Under the pieces are notes generated by a model. That model worked only from the letters and a program-made list of their open reading frames with translations, had not been told where the DNA came from and ran no database searches. Below are positions 1 to 5,278 of a stretch of 8,581 nt of DNA, one piece after another. The stretch comes from Hydrogenovibrio sp. UBA654. Lineage in GTDB: Bacteria; Pseudomonadota; Gammaproteobacteria; Thiomicrospirales; Thiomicrospiraceae. The translations under genes and the position numbers were made by a program. Location: the NCBI GenBank assembly GCA_002299585.1, contig DBOE01000015.1, positions 1 to 8,581 on the forward strand, in the 5' to 3' direction. How positions within the stretch are numbered: position 1 is the stretch's first letter; every line of letters starts with the position of its first letter.

Positions 1-361
1 TTCGACCTTCGCTTATCGTGGCTGCCTTATGAGCTATTACATTTAAAGCCGGTTCAGCAATGGTTGCACCAAAACCTATCCCAAAAGAAAAAATTAAAAT
101 CCATATAACTGAGCCAGATTTAGCAAATTGCGAAGCTAAGGTTTCTCCTGCTGGGAAAATACCTCTATCAAGCCCATGCAAAAAAACGGCTAATCCAACC
201 CCTACTATTATCATACCAATCGTAGTAGTAAGCCAATCATCAGGAATAGTTTGTAAAATAACTAATTGGAAAAATAAAATCACTAAAACTACTGGAGCTA
301 AATCTCTAAAAGATTCTTTCAATGCTCCCATTAGGGATTTAAAAAAATGTTTGTAAATCAT
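1..361 (-). CDS. DUF1538 family membrane protein, N-terminal part (runs off left edge)
   Basis: The minus strand is open from an ATG at 361 to the window edge, giving 120 residues of a longer protein. A ribosome binding site AAGGA sits six bases before the ATG. Three hydrophobic segments are visible at about residues 21-37, 47-64 and 85-109. The motifs GLDRGIFPAGE (63-73) and ATIAEPAL (99-106) match what I remember of the DUF1538 family (PF07556), whose members are polytopic inner-membrane proteins, usually with two copies of the domain. What is seen here would be most of the first copy. The function of the family is not established; a transport role is often assumed from topology. As I recall, homologues sometimes neighbour P-II-type regulator genes, but the downstream side lies outside the window. 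The gene is divergent from gshA. The opposite-strand frame over the same bases encodes a proline/lysine-rich sequence with no family features and is a shadow. Confidence 0.8.
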   Translation of the reverse strand, partial: MIYKHFFKSLMGALKESFRDLAPVVLVILFFQLVILQTIPDDWLTTTIGMIIVGVGLAVFLHGLDRGIFPAGETLASQFAKSGSVIWILIFSFGIGFGATIAEPALNVIAHKAATISEGR

Positions 362-459
362 TTATTTTCCTTGAAAATAATTTTAATTTACTGATTGTAC
401 ATAAAAACTAATAATCATTGCTTATAATAACCATAAAATATGACAGCCAAGAGAAGCTT
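362..459. promoter_or_regulatory. Divergent promoter region between the DUF1538 gene and gshA
   Basis: These 98 bp separate two divergent starts and must hold both promoters unless transcripts enter from elsewhere. For gshA a perfect TATAAT lies at 423-428 on the plus strand, 31 bases before the ATG, but no good -35 hexamer is found 16-18 bases upstream; the nearest candidate, TTGTAC at 395-400, is 22 bases away. For the minus-strand gene a TACAAT hexamer lies at 399-394, also without a convincing -35. The region is very AT-rich, so chance matches to -10 boxes are expected. The assignments are inference. Confidence 0.4.
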
Positions 460-1764
460 ATGAACGAAAATGTACCTCATCTACAAACTTCATTATCAGG
501 ACCCTTACACGAACTAGAATTTAAATTTCTAGCCAATCAAGGCAAAATAGAATCTTGGTTTCGTAAACAATTTAAACATACTCCTGCCCCATTTTATGCC
601 TCAGTTGATTTAAGAAACGCTGGCTATAAACTAGCTCCAGTAGATACAAATCTCTTCCCTGCTGGGTTTAATAACCTACACCTAGATTTAAAACCTTTAG
701 CTGTGCAAGCCGCTCAAAGTGCAGTAACCCAAGCCTGCCCTATTGCTGATGGAGTGTTAATTATCCCTGAAAGCCATACTAGAAACACTTTCTACCTAGA
801 AAGCCTATTTAGACTACAAGAAATAGTGACCCTAGCAGGATATGAAGTGCAAATAGCTAGCCTAAGCCCAAAAATCACTAAAGAAACCAATATTGAATTA
901 CCTTCAGGGGAAACTCTAACCCTAAAACCTCTACAAAGAAAAGACAATCGAGTTGGAGTAGATAACTTCTTCCCTTGTGCTATTTTATTAAATAATGACT
1001 TATCATCCGGCAGACCAGAAATATTAGAAAACATAGAACAGGTTTTATTACCACCACTAGAACTTGGTTGGGTCAGTCGCTATAAAACTCACCACTTTAC
1101 TCACTATCACAAACTAGCTGAAGAATTTGCCGAAATAATAGATATAGACCCTTGGCTAATAAGCCCTCTATCACGCCAATGCGGGCCAATAAATTATAAA
1201 GAACGCACTGGCTTAGACAATCTATCAGAAACCGTACAAGAAGTTTTAGATACCACCAAAAAATATTACGAAACTCACAATATCTCCTGCAAACCTTTTG
1301 TAATAGTTAAATCAGACAGTGGCACTTACGGCATGGCAATAGTATCAGTTAATACTGCTGAAGATATATTAAACCTCAACAATAAACAACGCAAAAAAAT
1401 GTCTTCTGCTAAAGAGGGCTTAGTCGCAGAAAAGATGATAGTACAAGAAGGGGTTTATACTCACGAAAACTGGGAAGATGCTGTTGCTGAGCCTGTAATT
1501 TACATGATTCATAATCAAGTAGTAGGAGGTTTTTATCGAGTACATACTGGTAAAACCGCTACCGATAACTTAAATTCTCCAGGTATGCACTTTGAACCTC
1601 TTTCTTTTGAAATATCTGCCTCCAACCCAGATAAAACTAAAGCCTGTGATGCTCCTCCAAATCGTTTTTATGCTTTTGGAGTAGTGGCAAGATTAGCTCT
1701 ATTAGCCGCTGCTAGAGAAATAGCTGATGCCAACCTAATTAATAATCTTGGCGACCAAATATAA
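460..1764 (+). CDS. gshA: Glutamate-cysteine ligase, proteobacterial type (first step of glutathione synthesis)
   Basis: It joins L-glutamate and L-cysteine to gamma-glutamylcysteine using ATP, in the cytoplasm. The 434-residue product looks like the GshA family first defined in Acidithiobacillus (PF08886/TIGR02049), which is unrelated in sequence to E. coli GshA. Recognisable conserved blocks are VDTNLFPAGFNNL (61-73), ESHTRNTFYLESLFRLQE (104-121), LLNNDLSSGRPE (176-187), LELGWVSRYKTHHFTHY (200-216), VKSDSGTYGMA (283-293) and VVGGFYRVHTG (354-364). Length is normal for the family. The frame can be extended to a TTG at 418, but ATG 460 has a modest AGAG ribosome binding site six bases upstream and gives the expected N-terminus. 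The stop overlaps the gshB start by one base, so the two genes are coupled. Family recognition is from memory of motifs, not an alignment. Confidence 0.93.
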   Translation: MNENVPHLQTSLSGPLHELEFKFLANQGKIESWFRKQFKHTPAPFYASVDLRNAGYKLAPVDTNLFPAGFNNLHLDLKPLAVQAAQSAVTQACPIADGVLIIPESHTRNTFYLESLFRLQEIVTLAGYEVQIASLSPKITKETNIELPSGETLTLKPLQRKDNRVGVDNFFPCAILLNNDLSSGRPEILENIEQVLLPPLELGWVSRYKTHHFTHYHKLAEEFAEIIDIDPWLISPLSRQCGPINYKERTGLDNLSETVQEVLDTTKKYYETHNISCKPFVIVKSDSGTYGMAIVSVNTAEDILNLNNKQRKKMSSAKEGLVAEKMIVQEGVYTHENWEDAVAEPVIYMIHNQVVGGFYRVHTGKTATDNLNSPGMHFEPLSFEISASNPDKTKACDAPPNRFYAFGVVARLALLAAAREIADANLINNLGDQI

Positions 1765-2729
1765 TGCCTTTACTAAAAGTAGGCATAGTGATGGATCCAA
1801 TAGCAAACATCAAGCCCTACAAAGATAGCTCTTTTGCTATGCTCTTAGAAGCCCAACGCCGTGGGCATCAACTAATATATATGCAACCTGAAGATATATT
1901 TTTAGCAAACGGCAACCCCCGTGCGAGTGTATCTGAACTAAAAGTTTGGGATAGAGAGCTTAGCGATACCAAATCACAGTTTTATGGTTTTGGCAAAAGC
2001 TATCAAGTAGATTTAAGTGAACTAGACATTATTCTTATCCGCCAAGATCCCCCTTTTACCAATGATTACCTATACTCTACCCATTTTTTAGAACTAGCCG
2101 AAGCTGCAGGAGTGTTAGTAGTAAATAAGCCACAAAGCCTACGAGATGCAAATGAAAAACTATTCGCTAGCTGGTTTAGCCAATGCATTCCCAACACTCT
2201 AGTTAGTGCCAATGCAAACAAGCTAAAAGACTTCATTAATGAGCAAAAAGATGTAATTTTAAAACCGCTGGATGCTATGGGCGGCACTTCTATTTTCCGC
2301 GTAAGAAATGGTGATACTAACACCAATGTTATTATAGAAACTATGACCGATTATGGTAAACACCACATAATGGCACAAGTATTTTTACCAGAAATAAAAC
2401 AAGGCGATAAACGAATTCTATTAATCAATGGTAAGCCTATCCCCTATGCTCTTGCTAGAATTCCTGCTGAGGGTGAAAACCGAGGTAATATTGCCGCAGG
2501 TGGAACTGGTGTTGGGGTTAAGCTAACCAAACGCGATTACTGGTTATGCGAACAAATCAAACCGACCTTACAAAACAAAGGTTTACACTTTGTTGGTTTA
2601 GATGTAATTGGCGACTACATTACTGAAATCAATGTCACCAGCCCCACTTGTGTTCGTGAGCTAGATAGACAATACAACTTAAATATTGCAGGTATACTTT
2701 TTGACCATCTTGAAAATTCTATCGCTTAG
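1764..2729 (+). CDS. gshB: Glutathione synthetase (ATP-grasp, second step of glutathione synthesis)
   Basis: It adds glycine to gamma-glutamylcysteine with ATP to give glutathione. The 321-residue protein closely follows E. coli GshB (316 residues): VGIVMDPIANIKPYKDSSFA at the N-terminus (6-25), the LLEAQRRGHQL stretch (27-37), NKPQSLRDANEKLFASWF (121-138), the ATP-grasp segment ILKPLDAMGGTSIFRV (165-180), ARIPAEGENRGNIAAGG for phosphate binding (231-247) and the metal-binding C-terminal block GLDVIGDYITEINVTSPTC (278-296). No key region is missing. Its ATG shares one base with the gshA stop and has no strong ribosome binding site of its own, which suggests translational coupling. Its 3' end overlaps the likely apbE start by 29 bases. 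Confidence 0.96.
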   Translation: MPLLKVGIVMDPIANIKPYKDSSFAMLLEAQRRGHQLIYMQPEDIFLANGNPRASVSELKVWDRELSDTKSQFYGFGKSYQVDLSELDIILIRQDPPFTNDYLYSTHFLELAEAAGVLVVNKPQSLRDANEKLFASWFSQCIPNTLVSANANKLKDFINEQKDVILKPLDAMGGTSIFRVRNGDTNTNVIIETMTDYGKHHIMAQVFLPEIKQGDKRILLINGKPIPYALARIPAEGENRGNIAAGGTGVGVKLTKRDYWLCEQIKPTLQNKGLHFVGLDVIGDYITEINVTSPTCVRELDRQYNLNIAGILFDHLENSIA

Positions 2730-3720
2730 TTTACTACTACTAGTTTTAAATGCTTGTGATAGAAATCAACAACACGGGCATCAACAAACTTTTTTTGTAT
2801 TTGGTACTTCGGTTATAGTACAGATTCAAGGAGTAACTGATAAAAAAGCTAAGCTTGCTATTCAAACAATTGAACAAGACTTTCACCAACTTAATAAACA
2901 ATGGCACGCATGGGATAAAGGTGGCATAGTTAGCCAAATTAACCAAGCTATTGCCAATAATAAAAGTATTCTTGTTACTGATGAAGTAAAACAATTTATC
3001 CAAAAATCACAACAGCTAGCAAAACTTTCAGACTATCTATTTGATCCAGCAATTGGTAAACTTATTAAGATGTGGTCATTCCATTCAGAAGACTGGCAAG
3101 GCCCCCCCCCCTCTGCGAAACAGATAGAAAAATGGAAACAAAATCGTCCGTCTATTAAACATATAACTTTTAACGGCAATCAACTAAGTTCATCGAATAT
3201 TGAAGTACAACTAGATTTTGGTGCTAATGCCAAAGGGCTTGCTTTACAAAGAGCAATTACACATTTAAAATCTGTTGGTATTAATAATGCTATCGTTAAT
3301 ATTGGTGGTGATATGAGCGTAATCGGGCAAAATATAGCCGCAAATGACTCTAAAAAACCTTGGCAAATTGGTATTCAATCTCCAAGCGATCCTAATAAAA
3401 TAATTGCTATTGCTAAGCTACCAAGCAATATGAGCATTGTTACCTCTGGCACTTATCAGCGTTATTTTGAATGGCAGGGCAAAAAATACTCGCACCTAAT
3501 CAACCCTAACACGGGTAAACCAGCAGATAGCTTGGCATCTGTAACCGTAATCCACCACGACCCAACTTTAGCTGATGCAGCTGCCACAGCTATCTTAATC
3601 GCTGGCAAGCAAAAATGGCAACAAATAGCTAAACAAATGGAGATAACTGAAATATTGCTAGTTGACCAGAAAGCAAATATAATGAACACTAGCAATAAAA
3701 TATTTATTGATATTTATTGA
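2701..3720 (+). CDS. apbE: FAD:protein FMN transferase, exported lipoprotein
   Basis: ApbE proteins cleave FAD and link FMN through a phosphoester to a threonine of extracytoplasmic or membrane redox proteins, classically RnfG/RnfD and NqrB/NqrC. Family motifs seen (339-residue numbering): FGTSV near 34-38, DPAIGKLIKMWSF (115-127), LDFGANAKGLA (171-181), VNIGGDM (199-205), VTSGTYQRYF (247-256), HLINPNTGKPAD (265-276) and the metal-site ADAAATA (292-298). The N-terminus is a lipoprotein signal, a leucine-rich helix ending LVLNAC with the lipidated cysteine at residue 19. There is no ATG. I chose TTG 2701 because AGG lies eight bases upstream. TTG 2710 would also give a sound signal peptide; TTG 2686 is less likely. 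A run of ten C encodes the PPP of the PPPS motif (135-138) and is a slippage risk. The target flavoprotein is not in the window. Confidence 0.93.
   Translation: MTILKILSLSLLLLVLNACDRNQQHGHQQTFFVFGTSVIVQIQGVTDKKAKLAIQTIEQDFHQLNKQWHAWDKGGIVSQINQAIANNKSILVTDEVKQFIQKSQQLAKLSDYLFDPAIGKLIKMWSFHSEDWQGPPPSAKQIEKWKQNRPSIKHITFNGNQLSSSNIEVQLDFGANAKGLALQRAITHLKSVGINNAIVNIGGDMSVIGQNIAANDSKKPWQIGIQSPSDPNKIIAIAKLPSNMSIVTSGTYQRYFEWQGKKYSHLINPNTGKPADSLASVTVIHHDPTLADAAATAILIAGKQKWQQIAKQMEITEILLVDQKANIMNTSNKIFIDIY
3102..3111 (+). repeat. C10 homopolymer inside apbE
   Basis: Ten consecutive cytosines lie about 40% of the way into apbE, read GGC CCC CCC CCC TCT (Gly-Pro-Pro-Pro-Ser). Loss of one C brings a TAG at 3125-3127 into frame. 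Gain of one C brings a TAA at 3156-3158 into frame. Either slip would truncate the enzyme before its flavin- and metal-binding motifs. This is the longest G/C run in the window and stands out against AT-rich surroundings. Confidence 0.95.
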
Positions 3721-3725
3721 TATTT
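3701..3725 (+). repeat. 10-bp tandem repeat across the apbE stop codon
   Basis: The unit TATTTATTGA occurs twice in full (3701-3710, 3711-3720) and then as five bases (3721-3725). The second copy supplies the TGA stop of apbE. A change of one unit would shift frame only over the last residues, so little effect on the enzyme is expected. Confidence 0.9.
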
Positions 3726-3777
3726 AAGGCGTTGCTTGAGGAGACACTGAATAACCGCCAAGTTTTCAGCGTCAAGG

Positions 3778-3816
3778 TATCATTTTGCAATAATAGCTAT
3801 ATTGTAAAAAATGATA
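3778..3816. repeat. Long imperfect inverted repeat downstream of apbE
   Basis: The outer arms TATCATTTT and AAAATGATA (9 bp, perfect) and the inner arms CAATA and TATTG (5 bp, perfect) are separated by a 1x3 internal loop, with a seven-base apical loop. GCGT at 3770-3773 region and ACGC at 3817-3820 extend the symmetry with a bulge. As RNA this would fold into one long stem on either strand. It lacks a terminal U-tract. Confidence 0.6.
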
Positions 3817-3904
3817 ACGCAGAGCATGTAAACTTGATTAAGACCCCCCCGTAGGGCGTGGCTTCTAGCCCATAACTTCGTCGTTATGTCTTTTGGCATA
3901 AGTC

Positions 3905-3933
3905 TTGCATGTAGTACATTTATTTTTTATAAC
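3905..3933 (+). promoter_or_regulatory. Candidate promoter for the CxxCH membrane protein gene
   Basis: TTGCAT (3905-3910) and TATAAC (3928-3933) are 17 bases apart, which fits a sigma-70 promoter with a good -10 and a weak -35. The expected start of transcription is near 3940, leaving a leader of about 20 bases. An alternative pair is TTGGCA (3893-3898) with TACATT (3915-3920), 16 bases apart. The small palindrome ATGTAGTACAT (3909-3919) falls between the elements and could be a regulator site, but this is speculative. Confidence 0.4.
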
Positions 3934-3960
3934 AAATAACAATAGGATTTAATATTAAAT

Positions 3961-4719
3961 ATGAGTAAAGAACAATTAAGCTGGTTTAATCTACCAGGAA
4001 TTTCCACACCTGTTAAAGCACTATTTACTGGTTATATAATAGTTGTAGGACTTGGGCTTATGATGGCAGGATTGCAAATAATGATGACCCATGGTATGGC
4101 TGATGGCAAGGTAGGAATTTCTGTCGATGATATAGTATACAGTTACTACGGCAATAAAAGTGGTTCTAAACTAGAGTCTAAACTAAATGGTTCTATGAAA
4201 GCAAATGCCCCTGCTGAGGAGCGCTTGACTATAATAAAATGGGCTAGAAACGGGGCTGATAAAACCGAGTGGGAAGCTAAAATAAAACCGATTACTGAAA
4301 AACGCTGTGCAATGTGCCATGCTCACATGCCTACAAAGAGAGTAGATAAATTTGAGACAATTGCAGAATTAGCCGAAGTGGATAAAGGAGCTAGTTTTGC
4401 AAGCTTGGCTAGAGTATCTCATATACATTTGTTTGGTATAGCTTTTATCTTCTTTTTTGTAGGACTTATTTTTTCTTTATCTGTAGGTTTTAATAAATGG
4501 ATAAAAGCTGGGTTAATATTCTTTCCTTTCTTATTTTTAATAGTAGATGTTTCTTCTTGGTGGTTAACTAAGATTAACCCTCATTTTGCTTGGTTTGTAA
4601 TTATTGGTGGTGCGGGATATAGTCTAGCAGCGATGGTTATGCTATTTTCATCTTTATATCAAATGTGGATCATGCCTTTTCGCAAACAATTCCCTACTGA
4701 TAACACTATGAAAGATTAG
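3961..4719 (+). CDS. Four-helix membrane protein with a periplasmic CxxCH haem c motif
   Basis: The 252-residue product has one c-type haem attachment motif, CAMCH (116-120). Hydrophobic segments are at about 18-43, 153-174, 180-200 and 208-235. The haem motif sits in the hydrophilic stretch between helices 1 and 2 (about 44-150), which must face the periplasm for haem attachment. The second helix opens with SHIHLFG (153-159), whose two histidines (154, 156) at the membrane edge could be extra ligands. No distal methionine ligand is certain; M123 in AHMP is one candidate. I do not recognise an experimentally named family. By layout it is a respiratory-chain membrane cytochrome-like protein, and the role is inferred. 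An AGGA lies 13 bases before the ATG, longer than usual, but no better in-frame start is visible. The gene stands alone and converges on tadA. Confidence 0.85.
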   Translation: MSKEQLSWFNLPGISTPVKALFTGYIIVVGLGLMMAGLQIMMTHGMADGKVGISVDDIVYSYYGNKSGSKLESKLNGSMKANAPAEERLTIIKWARNGADKTEWEAKIKPITEKRCAMCHAHMPTKRVDKFETIAELAEVDKGASFASLARVSHIHLFGIAFIFFFVGLIFSLSVGFNKWIKAGLIFFPFLFLIVDVSSWWLTKINPHFAWFVIIGGAGYSLAAMVMLFSSLYQMWIMPFRKQFPTDNTMKD

Positions 4720-4722
4720 CTT

Positions 4723-4755
4723 TAAAGTTTATTTTTTCAAAAATAGCAAGCTTTA
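4723..4755. terminator. AT-rich hairpin between convergent genes (possible bidirectional terminator)
   Basis: TATTTTT 4730-4736 pairs with AAAAATA 4739-4745, flanked by TAAAG 4723-4727 and CTTTA 4751-4755. The structure lies between the stops of the haem protein gene (4719) and tadA (4766), and it carries A/T runs on both sides, so it could act for either strand. The stem is nearly all A-T and the minimal loop is short, so it is weak. Confidence 0.35.
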
Positions 4756-4765
4756 CACATTAACA

Positions 4766-5278
4766 TTAAGCCTCATTACTACAATAGTTTTGAGGTTTTT
4801 TTATGCTCATCCTTTTTTGTTTAAAAAACTGGCTGATTAATTGGCTAGATTCTTGTTGTAAAACTCCAAATTCAATTTCTAGCTGATGATTTAGGTTTTC
4901 ATTTTGTAGTAGGTTCATTAAACTACCTGCACAACCTGTTCTAGGGTCTTTAGTCGCTATAATTATTCTTTTTAGCCTACTATGAACTAATGCTCCTGCA
5001 CACATTGCACAAGGCTCTAAAGTTACCAACATAGTTAAGTTATTAAGACGATAATTTTGTTTGATTTGCCCAGCTTGCCTTAAAGCAACAATCTCTGCAT
5101 GTGCACTTGGGTCATTTAATTGAATAGTCTTATTCCAACCTTCTGCAATTAATTTATCTCCTTCAACAATTACTGCTCCTACTGGCACCTCCCCTTCTTG
5201 ATCTGCTCTTTTAGCTAGAGTTAAAGCATGTTGCATCCAAAAAACATGGTCTTTTAAGGGGGGAGTAATTATTCCCAT
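4766..5278 (-). CDS. tadA: tRNA(adenine34) deaminase
   Basis: It deaminates adenosine 34 to inosine in the anticodon of tRNA-Arg(ACG), allowing one tRNA to read three arginine codons. The 170-residue protein matches E. coli TadA in pattern. WMQHALTLAKRA (14-25) leads into EVPVGAVIV, then come the zinc and catalytic motif HAEI (60-63) and the second zinc motif PCAMCAGAL (89-97 region). The RTGCAGSLMNLL and NHQLEIEFGVL stretches follow. Both zinc cysteines, the histidine and the catalytic glutamate are present. The ATG overlaps the last 10 bases of guaA, so translation is probably coupled. A later ATG at residue 15 would remove a normal N-terminal stretch and is less likely. A G6 run (C6 on the coding strand) lies at codons 6-7. 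Confidence 0.95.
   Translation of the reverse strand: MGIITPPLKDHVFWMQHALTLAKRADQEGEVPVGAVIVEGDKLIAEGWNKTIQLNDPSAHAEIVALRQAGQIKQNYRLNNLTMLVTLEPCAMCAGALVHSRLKRIIIATKDPRTGCAGSLMNLLQNENLNHQLEIEFGVLQQESSQLISQFFKQKRMSIKKPQNYCSNEA
4769..4802 (+). terminator. Rho-independent terminator for the haem protein gene, inside the tadA 3' end
   Basis: CCTCA 4771-4775 pairs with TGAGG 4791-4795, and the flanking AA pairs with TT across a one-base bulge. A run of seven T follows at 4796-4802. This is the best terminator shape in the window on the plus strand. It overlaps the last codons of the convergent tadA gene. The stem is short and the loop long (about 15 bases). Confidence 0.5.

Larger units (their letters stand above)
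3721..3960. other. Hairpin-rich intergenic region (possible structured RNA or palindromic repeat)
   Basis: I see no convincing coding frame in these 240 bp, but several inverted repeats follow each other. (1) GACACTGAA 3743-3751 with TTCAGCGTC 3765-3773, one mismatch. (2) TATCATTTT 3778-3786 with AAAATGATA 3808-3816, enclosing CAATA 3788-3792 with TATTG 3800-3804. (3) GGGC 3854-3857 with GCCC 3868-3871. (4) CATAAC 3871-3876 with GTTATG 3883-3888. There is also a C7 run at 3844-3850. None of the stems is followed directly by a good T-run, so a simple terminator for apbE is not evident. The stretch 3841-3917 looks richer in G/C than the flanks. It could be a dispersed palindromic repeat, a small RNA or an untranslated leader; the sequence alone does not decide. 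Confidence 0.5.

Noticed and set aside
60..356. Plus-strand 98-codon open frame
   Set aside because: It lies opposite the DUF1538 gene, is rich in proline, lysine and threonine, and has no family features. The minus-strand frame has membrane helices, a recognisable motif and a ribosome binding site.
418..459. Upstream TTG start for gshA
   Set aside because: It overlaps the candidate -10 box, has no ribosome binding site and adds 14 residues the family does not need.
792..1034. Minus-strand open frame inside gshA
   Set aside because: Shadow of conserved gshA codons with no start signal or recognisable domain.
2066..2326. Minus-strand open frame inside gshB
   Set aside because: Opposite the conserved ATP-grasp core; serine/leucine-rich translation typical of an antisense shadow.
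2746..3003. Minus-strand open frame inside apbE
   Set aside because: Antisense to the conserved N-terminal part of ApbE, with no supporting signals.
3462..3695. Minus-strand open frame inside apbE
   Set aside because: Opposite the conserved TSGTY, PNTG and ADAAATA motifs; hydrophobic only because of base composition.
3721..3960. Riboswitch, tRNA or CRISPR in the spacer
   Set aside because: I could not match it to a known riboswitch core or a tRNA cloverleaf, and there are no regularly spaced direct repeats.
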